NCBI GenBank assembly: GCA_964226685.1
Contig: CAXQRU010000034.1
Location: forward strand, 1-7,655
Length of the DNA stretch: 7,655 bases
Origin: CAXQRU01 sp964226685
GTDB lineage: Bacteria > Pseudomonadota > Gammaproteobacteria > Pseudomonadales > Cellvibrionaceae
Reading direction: 5' to 3'
In this document: positions 1-4,893 of the stretch, piece by piece
How the letters are laid out: each line of letters opens with the position of its first letter
Position numbering within the stretch: the first letter of the stretch is position 1
The notes under the pieces: generated by a model
Databases searched by the model: none
Seen by the model: the letters and a program-made list of their open reading frames with translations, nothing else
What the model was told of the DNA's origin: nothing
Position numbers and translations under genes: made by a program

Positions 1-52
1 CAAGCAATCAAAAAAACTCACCAAAAAATAAAAATCCTATCAATAACAAAGG

Positions 53-81
53 ATTATAAAAAATTTCGACACCCCCTAAAA
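53..81 (-). promoter_or_regulatory. possible leftward sigma-70 promoter
   Basis: On the - strand a perfect TATAAT lies at 58 to 53, inside an AT-rich stretch. The hexamer 17 bp upstream (81-76, TTTTAG) is a poor -35 element. It would fire leftwards, away from rtcB, which is where a divergent regulator such as rtcR sits in enterobacteria. No start of a recognisable RtcR protein is visible in 1-52, so the target is a guess. Confidence 0.25.
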
Positions 82-84
82 AAC

Positions 85-100
85 TGGCATCATCTTCGCT
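85..100 (+). promoter_or_regulatory. sigma-54 type -24/-12 promoter for rtcBA
   Basis: The sequence TGGCAT-CATCT-TCGCT matches the sigma-54 consensus TGGCAC-N5-TTGCW with two mismatches and keeps the key GG (86-87) to GC (98-99) spacing of 10 bp. Transcription would start near 110-112, leaving a leader of about 32 nt before rtcB. The rtcBA operon of E. coli is known to be sigma-54 dependent and activated by RtcR, so both sequence and context fit. The AT-rich DNA at 1-60 could hold the activator site, but I see no convincing inverted repeat or full IHF consensus there. Confidence 0.65.
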
Positions 101-131
101 ATACAGCACACAAGAAAGTTAGAGACAAACT

Positions 132-135
132 AGGA
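132..135 (+). promoter_or_regulatory. ribosome binding site of rtcB
   Basis: AGGA lies 7 nt before the ATG at 143, supporting that start. The resulting N-terminus aligns well with the E. coli RtcB start. Confidence 0.6.
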
Positions 136-142
136 TACAAAA

Positions 143-1363
143 ATGACAAATTATGAAGTAATGCAAGACGGTGGCGTACCCATCAAATCATGGACTAAAG
201 GCGTACCTTTTGAAGACGAGGCCAAGTCTCAGCTAAAAAATATTTCGCGCCTACCCTTTATTCATAAATGGGTAGCGGCGATGCCCGATGTGCACCTAGG
301 TAAAGGCGCTACCATCGGCTCTGTGGTTCCAACCCTAGGGGCGGTAATCCCTGCGGCTGTGGGCGTGGATATTGGCTGCGGAATGATGGCGGTCAAAACC
401 AGCCTAAGCGCTAGCGATCTACCCGATAACCTAGCCGGCATCCGTTCAGCCATTGAGGCCGCCGTGCCTCATGGCCGATCCGCGAGAGCGAGAGGCAACC
501 GCGATAAAGGCGCATGGGGTAGCACACCCGATGACGTGCTGCGCGCATGGGCGCCACTGGCGAATCAGTTCAAAGTATTGTCAGATCAACATGCAGTACT
601 GAAGAACACCAATAATGTGAATCACCTGGGAACACTGGGGACAGGTAATCACTTTATCGAAATCTGCCTAGATGAGCATAACGGCGTGTGGTTTATGCTT
701 CATAGCGGGTCTCGCGGCGTGGGCAACCGAATCGGCACGCACTTTATTGAGCTAGCCAAAAAGGATATGGAACGTTGGCAGATCCAGCTACCCGACTCCG
801 ATTTGGCCTACTTGCCAGAGGGTTCTGATCACTTCAACCAATACGTAGAAGCGGTTGAATGGGCGCAAGAGTTTGCTCGCGTGAACCGAGAGGTCATGAT
901 GAACCGAGTCATCGCGGCAGTGAGAGATACCTTGGGCGTAAGCTTCGAGGCCAAAATGGAAGCGGTGAACTGCCACCATAACTATGTGTCCAGAGAGCAC
1001 CACTATGGTAAAAACGTGCTAGTGACTCGAAAAGGTGCGGTGCGAGCTCGCGAGGGTGAGATGGGCATTATTCCAGGCAGCATGGGCGCCAAGTCGTTCA
1101 TCGTGCGCGGCCTAGGGAACAAAGAGAGCTTTTGTAGCTGCAGCCATGGCGCAGGACGCGTGATGTCGAGAACCCAAGCTAAAAAGCTGGTGTCTCTGGA
1201 TGAACATAAAAAAGCCACCGAGGGCGTTGAGTGTCGTAAAGACCGAGACGTGATCGATGAAACACCCAGTGCTTACAAGCCCATCGAAAAAGTGATGGAG
1301 GCACAAAAAGATTTGGTGGAAGTGGTGTACACCCTGAAACAAGTGGTATGCGTTAAGGGCTAA
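143..1363 (+). CDS. rtcB: RNA-splicing ligase RtcB (406 aa)
   Basis: RtcB is a GTP- and Mn2+-dependent cytoplasmic RNA ligase that joins 2',3'-cyclic phosphate or 3'-phosphate ends to 5'-OH ends, repairing cleaved tRNA and rRNA. The whole family pattern is present: DVHLGKG (49-55), GVDIGCGM (74-81) with metal ligands Asp76 and Cys79, HLGTLGTGNHFIEI (161-174) with Asn169/His170, LHSGSRG (186-192) with His187, NCHHNY (276-281), and CSCSHGAGR (331-339), where His335 corresponds to the guanylylated His337 of E. coli. Length (406 against 408 aa in E. coli) and the C-terminal tail ending in QVVCVKG match the E. coli form. It is first in an operon with rtcA and lies behind a sigma-54 type promoter, so expression is probably induced by RNA damage through RtcR. 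All catalytic residues are intact, so it should be active. Confidence 0.97.
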   Translation: MTNYEVMQDGGVPIKSWTKGVPFEDEAKSQLKNISRLPFIHKWVAAMPDVHLGKGATIGSVVPTLGAVIPAAVGVDIGCGMMAVKTSLSASDLPDNLAGIRSAIEAAVPHGRSARARGNRDKGAWGSTPDDVLRAWAPLANQFKVLSDQHAVLKNTNNVNHLGTLGTGNHFIEICLDEHNGVWFMLHSGSRGVGNRIGTHFIELAKKDMERWQIQLPDSDLAYLPEGSDHFNQYVEAVEWAQEFARVNREVMMNRVIAAVRDTLGVSFEAKMEAVNCHHNYVSREHHYGKNVLVTRKGAVRAREGEMGIIPGSMGAKSFIVRGLGNKESFCSCSHGAGRVMSRTQAKKLVSLDEHKKATEGVECRKDRDVIDETPSAYKPIEKVMEAQKDLVEVVYTLKQVVCVKG

Positions 1364-1378
1364 CCACGAACAACCATT

Positions 1379-1382
1379 AGGA
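1379..1382 (+). promoter_or_regulatory. ribosome binding site of rtcA
   Basis: AGGA lies 9 nt before the ATG at 1392, in the 28-bp rtcB-rtcA gap. This supports translation of rtcA from the rtcBA mRNA. Confidence 0.55.
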
Positions 1383-1391
1383 AATGAGAAA

Positions 1392-2411
1392 ATGATAACG
1401 ATCAATGGAGCACAAGGCGAAGGCGGCGGTCAAATTTTTAGAACCGCCCTCACCTTATCCATGTGCCTTAAGCAGCCCGTTCGGATTGAAAACATCCGAG
1501 CGGGCCGACAAAAACCCGGCCTTTTGAGGCAGCACCTAGCCTGCCTGAATGCGGCCAAGGCAATCTCTAACGCGGAGGTTGAAGGCGATCACTTGGGTTC
1601 GCAAACCGTGAGTTTTAGACCCGGAAAAATCCAGGCGGGTGACTACCACTTTGCCGTTGGCTCAGCCGGTAGCACCACCTTGATTTTTCAGGTGGTACTG
1701 CTGCCATTACTGATGGCAGAGCGCGCGAGCACCGTGCAATTTGAAGGCGGTACTCATAACGGCATGGCGCCCAGCTTTGATTTTATCGAACACAGCTTTT
1801 TGCCCATTTTGAGCACATTGGGGTGCAACATTGAGGTTGCGTTGGAACAATATGGATTTTACCCCGTGGGGGGCGGACGCTGGCAGGCTAGCATTGAACC
1901 GCTGCAAGAGACCATAAAACCCTTGACGCTGGTTGATCGCGGAAAATTGCTAGGGCATCAAGCGGTAGCCATCTCCAGTAAAATTCCAGAGCATGTTGGC
2001 GCCAGGGAGCTAGCCCAAGTGCAACAGGAATGCGGCTGGAGCCAAGCGCAACTGCACCAAAAAACCGTGCACTCAATGGGGCCTGGCAATGTCATGTATT
2101 TGCTCAAGAAAATGAGCAATAGCACAGCTGTGTTCACCGCTTTTGGAGAAAAACGAGTGAAGGCGGAGCAAGTGGCTAGAAAGGCCATTGAGTCATTTAT
2201 GGAGTTTAATCAAAGCCGGGCTACCGTATGCGAGCACCTGGCCGACCAGTTAATCTTACCGCTAGCACTAGGCCAAGGGGGCGTTTTTAGAACCACCAAA
2301 CCCTCGATGCATTTGCGAACCAATATTGATGTCGTGCAACAAATGACGGGTGTTCACATCGACGTCAGCCAAATTGATGACACCACCTGGGAAGTCAACT
2401 TAGCCCTCTAA
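1392..2411 (+). CDS. rtcA: RNA 3'-terminal phosphate cyclase RtcA (339 aa)
   Basis: RtcA converts RNA 3'-phosphate ends to 2',3'-cyclic phosphates with ATP, through an enzyme-AMP intermediate, and so can prepare ends for RtcB. Visible signatures are GAQGEGGGQIFRTAL near the N-terminus (6-20), AGRQKPGLLRQHL (37-49), GSAGSTTLIFQ (90-100), the GGTHNGMAP segment (119-127), DQLILPLAL (285-293), and SMHLRTNI (305-312). In the last, His307 corresponds to the adenylylated His309 of E. coli. Length equals the family norm (338-339 aa). It starts 28 bp after rtcB and probably shares its mRNA. A slight oddity is Gly-Met where many family members have Pro or Ala residues in the THN-x-x-AP loop; this should not matter for catalysis. 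The family also includes the eukaryotic Rcl1-like proteins, but the intact histidine and the operon context favour a true cyclase. Confidence 0.96.
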   Translation: MITINGAQGEGGGQIFRTALTLSMCLKQPVRIENIRAGRQKPGLLRQHLACLNAAKAISNAEVEGDHLGSQTVSFRPGKIQAGDYHFAVGSAGSTTLIFQVVLLPLLMAERASTVQFEGGTHNGMAPSFDFIEHSFLPILSTLGCNIEVALEQYGFYPVGGGRWQASIEPLQETIKPLTLVDRGKLLGHQAVAISSKIPEHVGARELAQVQQECGWSQAQLHQKTVHSMGPGNVMYLLKKMSNSTAVFTAFGEKRVKAEQVARKAIESFMEFNQSRATVCEHLADQLILPLALGQGGVFRTTKPSMHLRTNIDVVQQMTGVHIDVSQIDDTTWEVNLAL

Positions 2412-2436
2412 CCGAGGGCAAGCATTAGCGATTTTT
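2403..2436 (+). terminator. weak possible terminator after rtcA
   Basis: A perfect 6-bp stem GCCCTC / GAGGGC (2403-2408 and 2414-2419) surrounds the rtcA stop codon, with loop TAACC. The nearest T run (TTTTT, 2432-2436) begins 12 nt after the stem, too far for a classical intrinsic terminator. A second, AT-only hairpin (TTTTAG / CTAAAA, 2433-2451) follows. It may instead be an mRNA 3'-end hairpin. Confidence 0.3.
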
Positions 2437-2540
2437 AGTTAAAAGCTAAAAGCCAATCCATATTGCTTGATCAACGCTCTTGAAAAAACAGGTAACAGAG
2501 ACAGGATAGTAACGCAAACGCAATGAAGGAGCTAGCCGAG

Positions 2541-2566
2541 CAAAAAAGGACTCCCCGAAGGGAGTC
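2541..2566 (-). terminator. intrinsic terminator with UUCG loop
   Basis: Read on the - strand, a 7-bp perfect stem GACTCCC / GGGAGTC (2566 to 2549) encloses the loop TTCG. This gives the extra-stable C(UUCG)G tetraloop and is followed by C and six T (2547-2542). It lies 13 nt after the stop codon of the small secreted-protein gene and should end its transcript. On the + strand there is no T run, so it does not terminate rtcBA. Confidence 0.85.
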
Positions 2567-2579
2567 AACTAGGAGGGAA

Positions 2580-2975
2580 TTACTGTTTGTTGAGCGCGCA
2601 CGCTTTCTCCAGCGCCTTGGTTGGGCTATTTAATGCATCAAAATCAAGCTTTAGTTGCTGCGCCTTCTCTGAGTTACCCTCTTGCATAGCCTCACTTCGC
2701 GCAATGTAATTTTCATAGGCCAAGACGCTCTCATAGAAAAAGGCCTTGTCAGAAATTTTTTCAAACTCTTGAGCCACGCAATTGCAATCGAACTGAGAAC
2801 TTGGACAATCACCCAGCATAGCTTTTCTTTGGGCGGCCAATTGAGCTTCAGTCGCCTCAAACTTGGCCAGATTACCTTCTACCTTGTAAAATTCAGCCAT
2901 GCCATCTTCAAACGCACCCGCAAAAGCAGTAAGGCTAAAGGCAAATAAAATAAAAGACCTTAAGATTGTTCTCAT
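2580..2975 (-). CDS. small secreted four-cysteine protein, unknown function (131 aa)
   Basis: I do not recognise the family. The N-terminus MRTILRSFILFAFSLTAFAGA is a typical signal peptide: positive residues, a hydrophobic core, then small residues with likely cleavage after AFA (19) or AGA (21). The mature part, about 110 residues, is largely helical and charged, with many Ala, Glu and Lys. It carries four cysteines: Cys57, Cys64 and Cys66 in a DCPSSQFDCNC cluster, and Cys126 near the end. In the periplasm these could make two disulfides or, less likely, bind a metal. I chose the ATG at 2975 because the alternative start 12 nt upstream is TTG and would put extra residues before the signal peptide; neither has a good ribosome binding site. 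The gene stands alone, is followed by a strong terminator, and is divergent from the Sel1-repeat gene. The reading frame is clearly real, but the function is unknown. Confidence 0.75.
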   Translation of the reverse strand: MRTILRSFILFAFSLTAFAGAFEDGMAEFYKVEGNLAKFEATEAQLAAQRKAMLGDCPSSQFDCNCVAQEFEKISDKAFFYESVLAYENYIARSEAMQEGNSEKAQQLKLDFDALNSPTKALEKACALNKQ

Positions 2976-2986
2976 AAAAACGACCA

Positions 2987-3004
2987 ATTAACCAGTATTA
3001 ACCA
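2987..3004. repeat. two ATTAACCA direct repeats, one helical turn apart
   Basis: ATTAACCA occurs at 2987-2994 and 2997-3004, with a degenerate third copy (CTTAACAC) near 3009-3016. The 10-bp period puts the copies on the same face of the helix, just upstream of the small secreted-protein gene. A binding site for a regulator is possible. No convincing -35/-10 pair was found around it. Confidence 0.35.
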
Positions 3005-3033
3005 ATAGCTTAACACCGACGAAAGGCTTTTTC

Positions 3034-3054
3034 TCTCGCCCCTTTTGGGGGAGA
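3034..3054 (+). terminator. GC-rich hairpin in the divergent intergenic region
   Basis: TCTC-g-CCCC, loop TTTT, then GGGG-GAGA forms an 8-bp stem with one bulged G. It is followed by TTTGGTTATTTT, a weak T-rich tail for + strand transcription. No + strand gene ends just before it, so it may be a leader attenuator of the Sel1 gene or a barrier against stray transcription rather than a gene terminator. Confidence 0.35.
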
Positions 3055-3080
3055 TTTGGTTATTTTGGCATCAAATATAG

Positions 3081-3100
3081 CCAAATATCGCAATATTTGG
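3081..3100. promoter_or_regulatory. perfect inverted repeat, possible operator
   Basis: CCAAATAT and ATATTTGG form a perfect 8+8 inverted repeat around the spacer CGCA. Another CAAATAT half-site lies at 3072-3078, exactly 10 bp before the one in the left arm. The site is 45 bp upstream of the chosen Sel1 start, a usual place for an operator. A hairpin in the mRNA leader is the alternative. Confidence 0.4.
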
Positions 3101-3145
3101 TATCGTAGCTTAGATTATCGATCGATCGGAGCAGAGACCCTGCAC

Positions 3146-4021
3146 ATGGAAAGAAACAGCATACAGATCATAAGATCACTACTCATTCTTTTATGGCTAG
3201 CACTGCCCGCACAGGCCGCCACCTCCCCTGAAAAACTCTATGAACAGGGGCAACGTTATTATCAAGCACAAGATTACACACAATCGATCAAACTCTTTAC
3301 GCAAGCCGCCAAACTCGGCCACGTTGAAGCTCAATATTATTTAGGTGTGAGTTACTTTAACGGCAAAGGCGGCCACGATATCAAAAAGGCCGTTTACTGG
3401 CTTGAGAAAGCCTCAGATAACGACCACACCCGCGCGCAAACCATGCTGGCTTTCATTTACGATGAAGGCCAAGGCATCACCGAGGACAACGACAAAGCCA
3501 GGCGCCTCTATCAAGCCGCCGCTGAAAAGGGCAATAGCTTTGCGCAATGGGGGCTAGGGCTTATGTATTTATTTGGCGAAGGCATCCCCGTTGACAATAC
3601 TCAAGCGTTTAAGTGGTTCCACAAATCCGCCGCACAAGGAGAAGCCAAGGCACAATACAGCTTGGCCCTGATGTACGATGAAGGCACCGGCATCGAAAAA
3701 AATAAGGCAGAGGCGGTCAAATGGTATGAAAAAGCCGCCCAACAAAACTACGTGCCAGCACAAAACAACCTAGCCCTGATTTACGATGACGGCGGCGATG
3801 GCGTCCCCGAAGACAACCAAAAAGCCTTTCAGTGGTATTTGCAAGCCGCCCACCAAGGCGATGCTAACGCTCAGTATAATCTAGCGTTAATGTACGATTT
3901 GGGAGATGGCATCCCCGAAGACGATGCCCAAGCACTACTGTGGTACCAAGAAGCCGCTAAAAATGGCAATCAACAGGCGCCCGCTAAGGTTAGGAGTCTT
4001 TCTAGGAAATTGGGGCAGTAA
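3146..4021 (+). CDS. secreted Sel1-like repeat (SLR/TPR) protein (291 aa)
   Basis: Sel1-like repeats are helical hairpins of about 36 residues related to TPRs that act as protein-binding scaffolds. After a signal peptide (1-24, hydrophobic core SLLILLWLAL, cleavage after AQA) comes one TPR-like helix pair (27-58). Six Sel1 repeats follow, starting near residues 60, 96, 132, 168, 204 and 241, each of the form AQ..LA.MY..G.GI..D...A..WY..AA..G. A short charged tail (275-291) ends the protein. The sixth unit has one extra Gly. I chose the ATG at 3146 because it puts the signal peptide at the N-terminus; the TTG 90 nt upstream would add residues encoded by the palindromic leader. The ribosome binding site is poor (GGAG at 3128-3131, 14 nt away). 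It converges with the HNH gene, 14 bp apart. Location is likely periplasmic; the partner is unknown. Such proteins are linked to envelope stress or signalling in some bacteria, but nothing here proves that. Confidence 0.88.
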   Translation: MERNSIQIIRSLLILLWLALPAQAATSPEKLYEQGQRYYQAQDYTQSIKLFTQAAKLGHVEAQYYLGVSYFNGKGGHDIKKAVYWLEKASDNDHTRAQTMLAFIYDEGQGITEDNDKARRLYQAAAEKGNSFAQWGLGLMYLFGEGIPVDNTQAFKWFHKSAAQGEAKAQYSLALMYDEGTGIEKNKAEAVKWYEKAAQQNYVPAQNNLALIYDDGGDGVPEDNQKAFQWYLQAAHQGDANAQYNLALMYDLGDGIPEDDAQALLWYQEAAKNGNQQAPAKVRSLSRKLGQ

Positions 4022-4035
4022 GCGCCACTAACCTG

Positions 4036-4893
4036 TTACCCCACCAACCTAGAGAGCTGTGGATCATTGCGAAGCAGCAAGCACCAAAGCGCAACGGATG
4101 ATAATTCTGCAGTTTGATTGGTCATTTCACGGATGCCATTTCTTACTGCTTTCAATTTCTCCTTGGCTGCTGGATTATTTCCTGTAGCACAGCGCATTTT
4201 AGCTCTTTGAAAATCCTCAATCAGCCCATGTACTTTTTTCCACACCTTGAGGCGTTTTTCTACCAATGGCACATGCGCGTTAAGTTTTAGGCGTTTTACG
4301 GTTTCTTCAACGCGTTGTTGATCCCATTCCGATGTTCCGGGTGCAGGCACAACTTTGCCTTCTTCATCAAACGCAATCAGCGAGACATCATCGTCATCGA
4401 TAGGATCAAGCAAATAACGGGTTTCCGATTCTTCACAGGGTGCAACGTAAGTTGAAACTAAAGAACCTTGCTGCAAAGGAAACCAGATACCTTTTTTACG
4501 ATTAACCACATTGCCACACACGCGAAAATTCATGTAATCAAAAGCTAGCCACCAATAGCCATCGCGTTCACTACCATCCAGCGCTTTGGCTTGTTTTTTT
4601 GGGCGGAAGTGTTCTACATCGTAATGGGAACACAACTCTCTCACTTCAGAGAACCAACACTTACCCCCAGACAGCGCTAACAGCCATTTTTTTAACTTAC
4701 CCCAATGAGCGCTATTTTTTTCAATAAGTTCGTTTCGCTCCTTACGCTTGCCTGCTTGATCAAGCAATGCCAATTCGTTAACAAGTCGGCTGGATTTAGT
4801 CAGCCATTGATTCCATTTTTCAAGTGTCCAAGGTGTCCAACCCGGAATATCAGCATCTGTGGGCTTTTTGTTCTCAAGATCAATAAAAATCAT
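4036..4893 (-). CDS. HNH endonuclease, PtuB-like (Septu), 285 aa
   Basis: Probable nuclease effector of a two-gene defence pair. The core is GGKCWFSEVRELCSHYDVEHFRPK (76-99): Cys79 and Cys88, then the DVEHFRPK motif with catalytic His95. Next comes FDYMNFRVCGNVVNRKKG (118-135), with Asn122, Asn128 and Asn131 as the N/N positions of the fold. The VEHFRPK motif is typical of PtuB-type HNH proteins of Septu and of retron Ec78-like effectors (TIGR02646-like). An acidic segment LLDPIDDDD (161-169) and a helical, basic C-terminal half follow, which may bind the ATPase or nucleic acid. I chose the ATG at 4893: GAGGAAGG sits 5 nt upstream, and the gene then overlaps the ATPase stop by 14 nt, suggesting translational coupling. 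The longer start at 4938 would lie well inside the ATPase gene without this signal. The family assignment is from motif memory; Septu membership is inferred from the pairing. Confidence 0.85.
   Translation of the reverse strand: MIFIDLENKKPTDADIPGWTPWTLEKWNQWLTKSSRLVNELALLDQAGKRKERNELIEKNSAHWGKLKKWLLALSGGKCWFSEVRELCSHYDVEHFRPKKQAKALDGSERDGYWWLAFDYMNFRVCGNVVNRKKGIWFPLQQGSLVSTYVAPCEESETRYLLDPIDDDDVSLIAFDEEGKVVPAPGTSEWDQQRVEETVKRLKLNAHVPLVEKRLKVWKKVHGLIEDFQRAKMRCATGNNPAAKEKLKAVRNGIREMTNQTAELSSVALWCLLLRNDPQLSRLVG

Noticed and set aside
1384..1395. Three-codon frame (ATG AGA AAA TGA) overlapping the rtcA start
   Set aside because: Too short to encode anything and probably a chance result of an A-rich spacer; the AGGA at 1379 fits the rtcA ATG better.
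1112..1405. 97-codon open frame on the - strand over the rtcB 3' end
   Set aside because: It is antisense to conserved RtcB coding sequence including the active-site region, has no recognisable domain, and is a frame shadow.
2412..2579. Possible small RNA gene or promoter (TTGAAA at 2480) between rtcA and the terminator
   Set aside because: The best -10 candidate (GATAGT) is 19 bp away and weak; no stable RNA fold other than the terminator hairpin was seen.
3066..3082. Second sigma-54-like TGGCAT element before the Sel1 gene
   Set aside because: GG to GC spacing is 11 bp rather than 10 and the TTGC element is missing, so it does not fit the consensus.
3056..3145. Upstream TTG start extending the Sel1 protein by 30 residues
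   Set aside because: It would bury the signal peptide inside the protein and translate the palindromic leader; the ATG at 3146 is more sensible.
3400..3960. EF-hand-like Asp/Gly loops in the Sel1 protein (DEGQGITED, DLGDGIPED)
   Set aside because: These loops recur with the 36-residue repeat and are the normal inter-helix turns of Sel1 repeats; the spacing of acidic residues does not match an EF-hand.
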